A stretch of 64,000 nucleotides of DNA from Pseudomonadota bacterium (GTDB lineage: Bacteria; Myxococcota_A; UBA796; GCA-2862545), in contig JAGSGY010000003.1 in the NCBI GenBank assembly GCA_023954855.1, positions 62,001-126,000 of the forward strand, read 5' to 3'. The notes beneath the pieces were generated by a model. The model saw only the letters and a list, made by a program, of their open reading frames with translations. It ran no database searches and was not told where the DNA came from. Shown here one piece after another: positions 9,501 through 16,718 of the stretch. Position 1 is the stretch's first letter. The number at the start of each line of letters is the position of its first letter. A program made the translations under genes and the position numbers.

Positions 9501-9662
9501 GTCTCCGCCGCAGCATCCGAGGATACTGTGGTGCAAGCCGCTCACTCTACGTGGGAGGCGATTGTTCCTTGGCCGGGTTCGCGATGGGCGGAGCTGCTCG
9601 GAAGCGATTACACGGCAGCATCTTCCAGTACAATCGACCGCGCTGAGCGGAGGACCCTGTGA
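6600..9662 (+). CDS. Aspartoacylase/succinylglutamate desuccinylase-like protein fused to a large unknown region
   Basis: A 1020-residue protein. Residues about 30-230 form an AstE/AspA-type zinc carboxypeptidase-like domain: GGIHGDEPVGLRAL supplies the His and Glu zinc ligands, ILDLHST the third ligand, DGQDLNRLFD the substrate-arginine segment, and TFEAGEH the likely catalytic Glu. Such domains deacylate N-acyl amino acids or similar amides. The family is usually 300-350 residues; here some 650 further residues, Arg-rich and apparently globular, match nothing I know. No signal peptide is evident. ATG 6609 (MVRIRITEE) is an alternative start. The stop overlaps the GTG of the GAF gene (GTGA), so translational coupling is likely. 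Confidence 0.8.
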   Translation: MAGMVRIRITEEHEGIEGVTLYEALAPSGRTVAGPRVAIVGGIHGDEPVGLRALDRLRDESGKLVAGSLLAVVGNPVASGMGLRHTPDGQDLNRLFDAKTLDRLAHAPVQSLNAEERRARAIGPLLAGVDAILDLHSTSRPAPPFLLFRDDQRHQRLGLRLGVEHLVTGMHESSVVAGGLACNAGLNSGERTARLGFTFEAGEHTAPGNASRAWDVVTRLLHALGIWADVPEPADIEPRVYEVMERFAQSPEGMEPWRFVGYSGAERGSERSGPPRQLQSFEHIEAGEVVLKRGGHHVVRAAAPFTMLMPAPTAGPGADLYFMLQPRHGGLMRAEGPRTDLEARREAEAIERMLDLLDADGFDQGATQLSFDPRVVLGLCASEIERIATLPEGSPHRRLSVVGRGDWGSGESDRRAGQRYRRAMRRAIRTGVSIDRFQLLRGASLGWLDALTGEGMGQLLRERALRPDVSDIRMYVSDRQPHTVSLLVLGDVDLALRTGDYRAARVAVVVEAATVEPDEGEVRVHVVRSGLLSARREVLVATHRFLSVLRRQHRALLQSPALRVVHEKLPNGTGPDGALIPRPGQLEPMRVALRSLQVQRWCEQLDPALVPGEVLSTPAERGQWLARTVVASGVHDLEALKTILRQEEQGWTVDGAALSRWTADPMSVAPSPPQPAHGPRQPLSAAEVDGDSLERWIGWKRYLRTGQLIPGTQGRDVGLALTTHEIHRRIAQIYARARALGADRPGDVRVIVCGDGAMPRRERLDTGSEVLAAHRGVLRDPNVSYLRIQHASGTHAAWLKDFLQHLAARPNGAASAAVQWEPDHGASINAIMLATRERGAPTRPFSLDGWRIRACGVALQAFAEQEREYELALFTGQRGLENTELLAFARAHAEGLLIQGGGRLLADGGPVDPAQASAFGEEQLGRWIRRLRRASKEPGWPTTDDPAAVRRAVAHLGLEDAVLGLALVSAAASEDTVVQAAHSTWEAIVPWPGSRWAELLGSDYTAASSSTIDRAERRTL

Positions 9663-10516
9663 ACTTCACTGTGACCGCCACGGATGGCGAATCCGTCAAG
9701 ATCGATGCGCCAAACTGGATGATGGCGCTCGGTAAGGCGATGGCGTTCTTCGAGTACGACCCCAAAAAGATGGGCCGTTGGGTCTGCGTGCCGAGTGCGA
9801 CAGGCGACATTCACATCGACGATCCGGTTCTGAACAAGTCATGGACTGTGAAGCCTGACCAAGAAATCAAGATCGTCGTCCGCCAGTCGAACATGGTCAT
9901 CGAGGAGGAGCCCGAAGTCGCTCGCGTCGATGACAACGACGACTCCACGGTCGACTTCTCGTCGAATATGGCGCCGATTGCGATGCCTACGTCCGCGTTG
10001 GCAGAGGTTCAGGAATGGGAGCCTGAGAAGGTCTTCTCTGAAGAGAGCCTCGCTGAGCGTCTCTTCGACCTGTCCTTCGACATGATGGGCGTCGGCCCCC
10101 AAGAGGCCTGCGCTCTCGCAGCCGACCTCGTCAACGAGTTCATCGGCACCGAGAGCACCATCGCGTACCACGCCTCGATCAACGATGAGGCCATGCATGT
10201 TGGCGCGGTCACGGGGTCGCTCGAGAGCATCCTCGAAGGCAAGTCCGTGCCCTTTGGCGAGGGCCTTGCGGGCACCTGCTTCGACATGGGAACCCCCATC
10301 GAGGTCAAGAACTCCGAAGAGGACCCGGCAACGCTGTTCGGGCTCGACGAGGATATCGACGTCGAAGTGCGCCGCATCATCTGTGTCCCGGCACAGAACG
10401 AGAACGGAATCTTCGGTGTCCTCCAGATCGTGAACCCCGACGACAGCAAGGGCTTCGACCCCGAAGTCCTGACCAGCGTCGCACTCACCCTCGCCGGCGC
10501 CCTCGCCGGGCTCTAG
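9659..10516 (+). CDS. GAF-domain protein with novel N-terminal domain (paralogue 1)
   Basis: A 285-residue acidic protein starting at a GTG that overlaps the preceding stop by 4 bp. Residues 1-80 form a small domain with the pattern NWMMALGKAM, GRWVCVPS, GDIHIDDP and SWTVKP, shared with the next gene. After an acidic linker (about 85-125), residues ~130-285 form a GAF domain ending in GIFGVLQIVNP. GAF domains bind small ligands such as cyclic nucleotides, tetrapyrroles or amino acids, or sense redox state; the ligand cannot be predicted. There is no output domain, so it probably acts by protein interaction. The tandem paralogy with 10526-11713 is clear in both domains. Confidence 0.82.
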   Translation: MNFTVTATDGESVKIDAPNWMMALGKAMAFFEYDPKKMGRWVCVPSATGDIHIDDPVLNKSWTVKPDQEIKIVVRQSNMVIEEEPEVARVDDNDDSTVDFSSNMAPIAMPTSALAEVQEWEPEKVFSEESLAERLFDLSFDMMGVGPQEACALAADLVNEFIGTESTIAYHASINDEAMHVGAVTGSLESILEGKSVPFGEGLAGTCFDMGTPIEVKNSEEDPATLFGLDEDIDVEVRRIICVPAQNENGIFGVLQIVNPDDSKGFDPEVLTSVALTLAGALAGL

Positions 10517-10525
10517 GAGAATTCG

Positions 10526-11713
10526 ATGCGCTACGAGGTCCGAAGCCAGGACGACGAGCGCGTCGTGACCCTCGAGGCAGTCGACTGGATGATGGCCATG
10601 TCCGCGGCCATTAGCCAGTGGAACGTTCGGGTCAGCGGCTGGAGTTGCTCGACTCGCGCCAACGGTGATGTCCACGTCCACGACCCGGGCTCGGGTCGGA
10701 AGTGGGTCGTCTCGCCCCTGCGTACCGAGACGTCTCGCCGCCCGCTGCGACGAGGTGGGGCGAGGACGAGCACAGCTGCACCTGCCCCTCCGCGCGTGGG
10801 CAAGAGCCTTGCCGCTCCGCCACCGCCGGCCGTGCGTAGCCTCAAGCCCTCGATGGCTCCGCCAGCCTCGCCACCGGCACCGCCAGCCGCAGAGGACGCT
10901 CCACCGCTTCCAACCGGCGTCAAGCCCCAGGCCCCAAGCCCTGAGCCTCCGCCACGTCCGGTTGCAGCCGAGCCGAAGCTCAAGCACGAAGTCACGGCCG
11001 CGCCCGTCGATCAAGAGGAGTCGAAGCCAATCCTCCGTGCGGCTCCCGGTCCCCACGTGCAGATGCCCACAGAGCCGGCGGTTCTTCCGGACTACGGCGC
11101 CGAGGAACCGGCCCCTCCCGTCACCGGAGAGTACGCGGTCGGCCCGGTGGTGCCCCTCGAGACTGCCGCCCCTTCCATTGCCAAGGAGGGCCCTCCGCAG
11201 GCTTCAGGGGCCGTCACGCTTCGGCCTGAGAACCTCGCAGAGCGTCTCTTTGAGCTTGCCGACGAGATCTCTGAAGCAGTCACAGCCTACGAGGCCTGCG
11301 AGCTCACCCTTGACCTGTGCATGGACGCCGTCAAGTGTGAGGCGGGCAGCATCCTCCGCGGCAGCCTCAACGACCAAGCCCTCACCTTTGTCGCATGCGC
11401 GGGGCCCGCTGGTGACGCCCTGGTCGGGCGCAAACTTCGCTTCGGCCGAGGCATTGTCGGTTTTGCCTTCGACATGGGCTTCACCATCGTCGTGAACGAC
11501 GTCGACGCGGATGAACGCCACCTCACCAAGGTCGATGACGAGACCGGGTTTCACACCAAGAACGTGCTCTGCACCCCCATTCGCAGTGAAGATGAGCACT
11601 TTGGCATCCTGCAGCTGCTGAACGTCAACGGCGGTTTCCAGGGCTGGCACGTGCAGGTGGCCGAATCCTTGGCGCAGTCGCTTGCGGCCGCCCTCGCCGC
11701 AGGCCTGCACTAG
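10526..11713 (+). CDS. GAF-domain protein with novel N-terminal domain and Pro-rich linker (paralogue 2)
   Basis: A 395-residue paralogue of the upstream gene, with AGGAG shortly before the ATG. The N-terminal domain (1-75) repeats the pattern DWMMAMSAAI, SGWSCSTR, GDVHVHDP and KWVVSP. Residues ~80-225 are a Pro/Ala-rich low-complexity linker, absent from paralogue 1, which instead has a short acidic linker. The C-terminal GAF domain (~235-395) begins LAERLFELADEI, as in paralogue 1 (LAERLFDLSFDM), and ends HFGILQLLN. Tandem duplication followed by linker divergence is the simplest history. It is four bases from the methyltransferase gene and so likely in the same transcript. Confidence 0.82.
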   Translation: MRYEVRSQDDERVVTLEAVDWMMAMSAAISQWNVRVSGWSCSTRANGDVHVHDPGSGRKWVVSPLRTETSRRPLRRGGARTSTAAPAPPRVGKSLAAPPPPAVRSLKPSMAPPASPPAPPAAEDAPPLPTGVKPQAPSPEPPPRPVAAEPKLKHEVTAAPVDQEESKPILRAAPGPHVQMPTEPAVLPDYGAEEPAPPVTGEYAVGPVVPLETAAPSIAKEGPPQASGAVTLRPENLAERLFELADEISEAVTAYEACELTLDLCMDAVKCEAGSILRGSLNDQALTFVACAGPAGDALVGRKLRFGRGIVGFAFDMGFTIVVNDVDADERHLTKVDDETGFHTKNVLCTPIRSEDEHFGILQLLNVNGGFQGWHVQVAESLAQSLAAALAAGLH

Positions 11714-11717
11714 CCGG

Positions 11718-13424
11718 ATGCTCGATCAGCTCGCGCCCCAAGAACGCGCGATGTTGGTGCACCGCTGGCAGGAGCTCGCATCGGTCCGGGACCTTCCTTG
11801 GGCCCGCGAGGCGCTCACGTCTGATCCAGTCGGGGGCGCCCTCAGCGTCGACCTGAGCCAGCCCGCAAGAGGGGACTGGGATCGGGTTCGCGACGGGCAC
11901 AAGAAGACCGCGCTCGGACAGGTGTTTACGCCACCGAGGATGGCCCGCGCGCTGGCCGAGACACTACCGGGGATTCCAGCCCGGGTACTCGATCCAGCGT
12001 GCGGAGACGGTTCATTACTGGCCGCGGCGGCAGACATGATGGTGGCTCGCGGTCTCTCGCCCACAGACGCACTGTCTAGGCTAGAAGGGTGGGACCGTGA
12101 TCCTCACGCTGCTTGGCTTGCGCGTGCTCGCCTGATCGAGTGGTCCGCGGCCCATGGCGGGGCTGGGGTTCCGTGTATTCGCGTGGTCGATGCGCTCGAA
12201 GCAGAGCCTGTGAAGCCCGTGGATGCGATGATCGCGAATCCGCCGTACCTCGAAGCCAAGCGCATGCGTGGCGCGGCCCCAGGCCTGCGTGAACAGCTGG
12301 CGGCTCGCTATCCCCAGCTGACCGGCGCATGGGATCTCTATGTGGTCTTCTTGCTGCGGGCCGCGGAGCTCCTCTCCAAGAACGGAAGCGCGGCCTTCCT
12401 CGTGCCCAACAAGATCCTTCAAGCCCGCTACGGCCGTCACCTACGCGCTCAGTGGATTGGGGCCACCGAGGGGCCGCTGCGCATTGAGGGTGTCGTCGAC
12501 TGCGCGATGCTCACCCCCCGTCCGTTTCCGGGCACGAGCGTCTACCCGGTCCTGCTCCGCTTGAGGCGCGGTGACGTGGACTTTTATCAAGCGCGCCGAG
12601 CAGCCACGTGGGACCAGCTCGAGCAGTCCGACCCCCAAGTGGTGACGCACAACACCGTCCAGTCCGTCGGGGGCGAACACCCCATCTTCGTGCCGTTCAA
12701 CGGTTGGCAGGCGCTCGAGGAATGCTTCAACTTGGGTAGGCTCGAGGGCATCGCCAAGGTGGCCTCGACCTGCTCGTTTCACAAGAAGGGTCTGCGGGAG
12801 CTCTTCGTCACGTCCGAGAAGCCCGAGGCATACGCCTGGCCGTATCTGGGGGGGAAGAGCCGGGCGCGGCGCACCGAAGTTTCCTGCTTTGCGGTGGACT
12901 GGCGTGGCTATTGGATTTCGTACGACCAAGAGGCGCTGCGGACCACACACCAAAACCCTCTACCAAAACTCCAGGTGTTCGCTCGGCCGAAGGCCATTCT
13001 CTGCCAGCACGCGCTCAGGGTCCGGGCCTACGCCGATCACGACGGCACGTACGTCACAAAGGATGTCTACCCGGTGGCTTGGCCTGTGGACCCAGCCTGG
13101 AGCCTCGACGCCCTGGTGACCCTGCTCAACAGCACTGTGTTTACGGCGCTGTACAACACCCTCTTTCAGGGGGTGCGGGTCAGCGGGGAGACGTACCATT
13201 ATCTCCCCGCGTTTCTGCACCAAGTACCCGTGCCAGACCGCGCACACGGGGCTCTCGCGGGCCTAGAGCCCTTGGCCCGACCCCTTGCGAGTGGAGGATT
13301 CACGGCGGAGCTCTGGGATGCCGCGGACCGGGCCATTGCGGAGGCCTATGGCGTGACCCCAGGGGCTCTCGACCGCCTCCGCGAGGTTTACCTTCGTCGT
13401 GTGGGGGCCCAGACGCCAGGTTAG
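11718..13424 (+). CDS. Solitary N6-adenine DNA methyltransferase (Eco57I/TaqI-like)
   Basis: Start chosen at ATG 11718, just after the GAF stop; an in-frame ATG at 11682 would overlap the GAF gene. The 568-residue protein has GQVFTPPRMA, the SAM-binding motif I VLDPACGDGSLL (about residues 95-106) and the catalytic motif IV ANPPYLEAKRM, the order of gamma-class N6A methyltransferases. The C-terminal ~300 residues, including FPGTSVYPVLLRLRRGD and the LLNSTVFTALYN segment, look like a TaqI-type target-recognition region. There is no PD-ExK nuclease domain (type IIG enzymes are longer) and no restriction gene nearby. It is therefore probably an orphan methylase with a regulatory or housekeeping role, or the remnant of an R-M system. 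Confidence 0.88.
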   Translation: MLDQLAPQERAMLVHRWQELASVRDLPWAREALTSDPVGGALSVDLSQPARGDWDRVRDGHKKTALGQVFTPPRMARALAETLPGIPARVLDPACGDGSLLAAAADMMVARGLSPTDALSRLEGWDRDPHAAWLARARLIEWSAAHGGAGVPCIRVVDALEAEPVKPVDAMIANPPYLEAKRMRGAAPGLREQLAARYPQLTGAWDLYVVFLLRAAELLSKNGSAAFLVPNKILQARYGRHLRAQWIGATEGPLRIEGVVDCAMLTPRPFPGTSVYPVLLRLRRGDVDFYQARRAATWDQLEQSDPQVVTHNTVQSVGGEHPIFVPFNGWQALEECFNLGRLEGIAKVASTCSFHKKGLRELFVTSEKPEAYAWPYLGGKSRARRTEVSCFAVDWRGYWISYDQEALRTTHQNPLPKLQVFARPKAILCQHALRVRAYADHDGTYVTKDVYPVAWPVDPAWSLDALVTLLNSTVFTALYNTLFQGVRVSGETYHYLPAFLHQVPVPDRAHGALAGLEPLARPLASGGFTAELWDAADRAIAEAYGVTPGALDRLREVYLRRVGAQTPG

Positions 13425-13433
13425 GGGGCGCCC

Positions 13434-14174
13434 ATGAACGAAACCCTCGACCGTCTCGCTGGTGACTGGTCCGTCTTTCAGCTTCGCGACGGGCACCGCT
13501 TCTCGACCGACGACCAGGTGTGTGCCTGGCACGCTACCCGTGAGATGCCGGATGCCCTCGATGCTCTCGACCTTGGGTCCGGCATTGGCTCGGTCGGACT
13601 GCTCGTCCTGCATCGCCTGGCGCCTGAGGCCAAGCTCGAAGGCATCGAAGCTCAGGACGTCAGCATCGCGCTCGCGCGCCGGTCGGTAGCGCACAATGGT
13701 CTCGCAGACCGAGTGAGCTACCACGACGGTGACATCCGCGACCCTGGCGTACTCCAAGAAGGGCGGCGTTTCGAGCTGATCACCGGCTCGCCGCCGTACT
13801 TCCCACTTGGCACCTGTGTCGTCAGCCCCCATCCCCAGCGCGCCGCATGCCGCGTTGAGCTTCGCGGATCTGTGATGGCCTACGCGGAAGCGGCACAGCG
13901 GTGGCTTGCGCCTGGCGGTGGCTTCTGCTTCGTCATGGCCTCTGGGGACGAGCGTGCGGAACGCGCTCCCGAAGAGCACGGCTTCACTGTGCTCTCGCGC
14001 ATCGACTACCTCTTCCGAGAGGGCCGACCGCCGACCGTGTCCACGTTCTTCTGCCGGCGCACCTCCGAGGGGCCATTCCCCGATCGTCGGCACGAGACCG
14101 TCGTTGTGCGCGACCGCCATGGTGAGTGGACTCCCGAGTACCTCGCGATTCGGTCAGCCGTAGGTCCCTCCTAA
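13434..14174 (+). CDS. TrmN6/YfiC-like SAM-dependent methyltransferase
   Basis: A 246-residue class I methyltransferase. Motif I is LDLGSGIGSVGLLVLHRL (about residues 44-61), the acidic end of beta 2 is EGIEAQ, and motif IV is TGSPPYFPLGT. The (N/S)PPY signature and overall length fit tRNA1(Val) adenine-37 N6-methyltransferases (TrmN6/YfiC) and related enzymes. Another small-molecule or RNA adenine target is possible. It starts 9 bp after the DNA methyltransferase stop, so the two adenine methylases are adjacent and co-oriented. Expected to be cytoplasmic. Confidence 0.85.
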   Translation: MNETLDRLAGDWSVFQLRDGHRFSTDDQVCAWHATREMPDALDALDLGSGIGSVGLLVLHRLAPEAKLEGIEAQDVSIALARRSVAHNGLADRVSYHDGDIRDPGVLQEGRRFELITGSPPYFPLGTCVVSPHPQRAACRVELRGSVMAYAEAAQRWLAPGGGFCFVMASGDERAERAPEEHGFTVLSRIDYLFREGRPPTVSTFFCRRTSEGPFPDRRHETVVVRDRHGEWTPEYLAIRSAVGPS

Positions 14175-14210
14175 GCAGGCGTCAGGCTAGGATGAGCGCC
14201 GGAGGCGACT

Positions 14211-15437
14211 GTGCGCATTCGACAGTCTGTTGCTGCTACTCACCCCGGACGTCGCCGGGAAATCAACGAAGACCGCGTACTGCGACTCCCCGACGAGCGC
14301 ATCTTCGCGGTCGCCGACGGAATGGGTGGTCCGGGCGCGGGGGATGTCGCTGCGGACTTGGTGCTCGACGCAGTGAAGGATGCCCGCAGCGGCCTCGCTG
14401 CGGCCCTCGCCGCGGTGGAACTGGACCGGTCAGCGCAGGCTCGCGTCGCGGTCACGGACGCGATGACCCGCATCTTCGGCGACGCGAACCACCGAGTTCG
14501 CGACGCTGCCAACCGCTCCGGCCGCAGTCAGATGGGCAGCGCCCTGGTCCTGCTCACGTTCGTACGGAACTTCGCGTACATCGCTCACGTGGGCCATGGA
14601 CGGGCTTACCTATATCGGGGTGGGCGCCTCACCCAGCTCACCGAGGACCACTCGGTCGCCGAGCTTCGGTACCGTCGTGGCCGGATGACTCGGGAGGAGT
14701 ACGAGCAGAGCCCGGACCGGCACGTGCTCTACCAGACTCTTGGAAGCGGCGCCGATGTGGACGTGGATGTAGCCGAGGTGCGGCTCGCTGATGGCGACCA
14801 ACTTCTCCTCTGCTCGGACGGGCTCTCGCGCGTGCTCTCGGAGGACGAATTGCTGGGCGCGTTTGCGGCGGCGAAGCTTCCATCAACCCTGCGCACGCTC
14901 ATTGGCACCGCAAACCAGAAGGGTGGCCCAGACAACGTGTCGGCCATTGTCCTCGCGGTCGAGACCGACGCCGAGGACGACTCGCTCGAGGTGCTGACCT
15001 CCGGCCTCGGAGATTCGGCGCTGTTTCGTGATCTCAATGGGCCTGAGCGGCTCTGCATCGCGCCCTATCTCGAGGAGCACACCGCACAGAAGGGCGAGGT
15101 CCTACTCGAGGACGGCGCTTTTGCGGACCGTGCATTCATCGTCCTGGACGGAGAGCTGACCTGGACCCGTGGGCGCCGTGTCCTGGCCTGCTTCGGCAAG
15201 GGCGAGGCCGCCGGCGTCGTGCATCTTGCGCGTGAAGTGAAGCATCTCGGCGAGTTGAGCGCGAGCAAGGACAGTCGGGTCGTCGTGCTGAATCGCGACC
15301 GTTTCCAAGAGCTGCTGCGCCAGAAGCCCGACATTGGCGCCCGCGTCGCCATTGCGTTGCTCGACGAGGTGGGTGGCCACATGCGGGATATGGCGGACCG
15401 CCTCCAAGCCATCGAGCGCGTCGCCCGCGGGGAGTAG
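14211..15437 (+). CDS. PP2C-type Ser/Thr phosphatase with C-terminal cNMP-binding-like domain
   Basis: A 408-residue protein starting at GTG 14211 (MRIRQSVAATHPGRRREINED). Residues 1-240 are a PPM/PP2C phosphatase with the metal-binding acidic residues in NEDRV, AVADGMGG, CSDGLSRV and GPDNVSAIVL, so activity is expected. Residues ~270-400 fold like a cyclic-nucleotide-binding domain (GEVLLEDGAFADRAFIVLDG), but the phosphate-binding cassette is not conserved, so cNMP binding is doubtful. It converges on a paralogue with the same architecture (15447-16649), the stops 9 bp apart. It probably reverses Ser/Thr kinase phosphorylation, as with the two kinases in this window (inference). Confidence 0.9.
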   Translation: MRIRQSVAATHPGRRREINEDRVLRLPDERIFAVADGMGGPGAGDVAADLVLDAVKDARSGLAAALAAVELDRSAQARVAVTDAMTRIFGDANHRVRDAANRSGRSQMGSALVLLTFVRNFAYIAHVGHGRAYLYRGGRLTQLTEDHSVAELRYRRGRMTREEYEQSPDRHVLYQTLGSGADVDVDVAEVRLADGDQLLLCSDGLSRVLSEDELLGAFAAAKLPSTLRTLIGTANQKGGPDNVSAIVLAVETDAEDDSLEVLTSGLGDSALFRDLNGPERLCIAPYLEEHTAQKGEVLLEDGAFADRAFIVLDGELTWTRGRRVLACFGKGEAAGVVHLAREVKHLGELSASKDSRVVVLNRDRFQELLRQKPDIGARVAIALLDEVGGHMRDMADRLQAIERVARGE

Positions 15438-15446
15438 CTCTCCCGC

Positions 15447-16649
15447 CTAGCTGCGGGTGAGTTCCTTGTTCGTGGTCCGGAGGCGCTGCGAGAGCGTCGC
15501 AACCAGCTTCCACAGCAGAAGGTTGCCGAGGGTCGGCTCCATGACGCAGAACTCGCGGAAGGTCTCACGCTCGATACAGAGCAGATGGCCGAAGCCCTTC
15601 GCGACGATGTCGGCGGAGCGCGGCTGGCGGTCCACCAGCGATAGGTCGCCAAAGTGCTCGCCCTCGGAGAGCGTGGTGAGTTCCTGGCCGTCGGCGACGA
15701 CAGAAACTTCGCCCTGAACCACCACGTAGAGGGTGTCGCCGATCTCCCCCTGCTTCACGATGCGCTGGCCTGGCGTGACGAACAGCTCGCTCACAATCCG
15801 ACCGACACGCAGGCGCGCGTGGAACGGCAGGTCCTCGAAGAGGAACAAGCTCTCCATCGCCTTGGCGCGGGCAGCGACGGTCTCGGCCTCGAGAACGGCC
15901 TCGGGCTCGATTCCGATGACGGTGATGTTGTCCCGACCACCGCCGCGCAGGGCAGCCTCGATGAGCTCGTCGACGCCCGCGGTGAGGTTGTCGTCCTGAA
16001 TGAGGGTAAGCATCTCGGTCGCTTGAACCGGATCCGAGAGGCCATCCGAGCAGAGAAGAAGTCGGTCGCCGTCGAGCAGTTCGACGTGAAGCGTGTCCGC
16101 GCGGACATTCGGGTAGAGCCCGATGGCGCGGGTGATCACGTTTCGGTACCGGCTGGTCGCCGCCTCTTCGGGAGACATCGCACCGGTGCGGATCAGCTCG
16201 TTGACCATGCTGTGGTCTTCGGTGAGCTGCCGCAGCTGTCCCTCGCGCACGAGATAGGCCCGACTGTCGCCGACATGAGCCACGAAGGCGGCGCCGCCAC
16301 CGATCGCGGTCACGACTAGCGTTGTCGTCATGCCCTGTCGGCCTGTGGCGCTCGCGGCCTCGTACACCCGCTTAGAGGCGGCGTTGGCGGCTTGGTCGAG
16401 CAGCTGGAGCACCGTGTTTCGGCTCTCGCGATTTGGGTCCGCGGCGTAGGCGTCGACCGCGGCCTGGATCTGCGGCGCGTAGGCCTGGAAGGTATTGACG
16501 GTGATCGCGCTCGCGAGCTCACCGGCCTTGCGCCCACCGACCCCGTCGGCCACCACGAAGACGCCAAACTCATCGGTAGCGAGAAGCGAGTCTTCGTTGT
16601 GCTTGCGCTTGAGGCCGACGTCGGTCCTAGCGTGAAACTTCAGCATCAT
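15447..16649 (-). CDS. PP2C-type Ser/Thr phosphatase with C-terminal cNMP-binding domain
   Basis: A 400-residue paralogue of the converging gene. The PP2C domain (1-240) shows the motifs HNEDSL, VVADGVGG, CSDGLSD and GRDNITVIG. The C-terminal domain (~270-390) is a better cyclic-nucleotide-binding match than in the paralogue: GDTLYVVVQGEVSVV is followed by EHFGDLSLVDRQPRSADIV, close to the phosphate-binding cassette and retaining the Arg but with Asp for the usual Glu. cAMP/cGMP control of dephosphorylation is therefore plausible but unproven. Two consecutive Met codons start the protein; the first is used. The 5' side faces the cytochrome gene 69 bp away. Confidence 0.9.
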   Translation of the reverse strand: MMLKFHARTDVGLKRKHNEDSLLATDEFGVFVVADGVGGRKAGELASAITVNTFQAYAPQIQAAVDAYAADPNRESRNTVLQLLDQAANAASKRVYEAASATGRQGMTTTLVVTAIGGGAAFVAHVGDSRAYLVREGQLRQLTEDHSMVNELIRTGAMSPEEAATSRYRNVITRAIGLYPNVRADTLHVELLDGDRLLLCSDGLSDPVQATEMLTLIQDDNLTAGVDELIEAALRGGGRDNITVIGIEPEAVLEAETVAARAKAMESLFLFEDLPFHARLRVGRIVSELFVTPGQRIVKQGEIGDTLYVVVQGEVSVVADGQELTTLSEGEHFGDLSLVDRQPRSADIVAKGFGHLLCIERETFREFCVMEPTLGNLLLWKLVATLSQRLRTTNKELTRS

Positions 16650-16718
16650 GAATCCCTGGTATCGGGCCGAACCATACCAAGCGGAGACGCCCGGCGGCTA
16701 GCAGACAACGGTGTGCTT

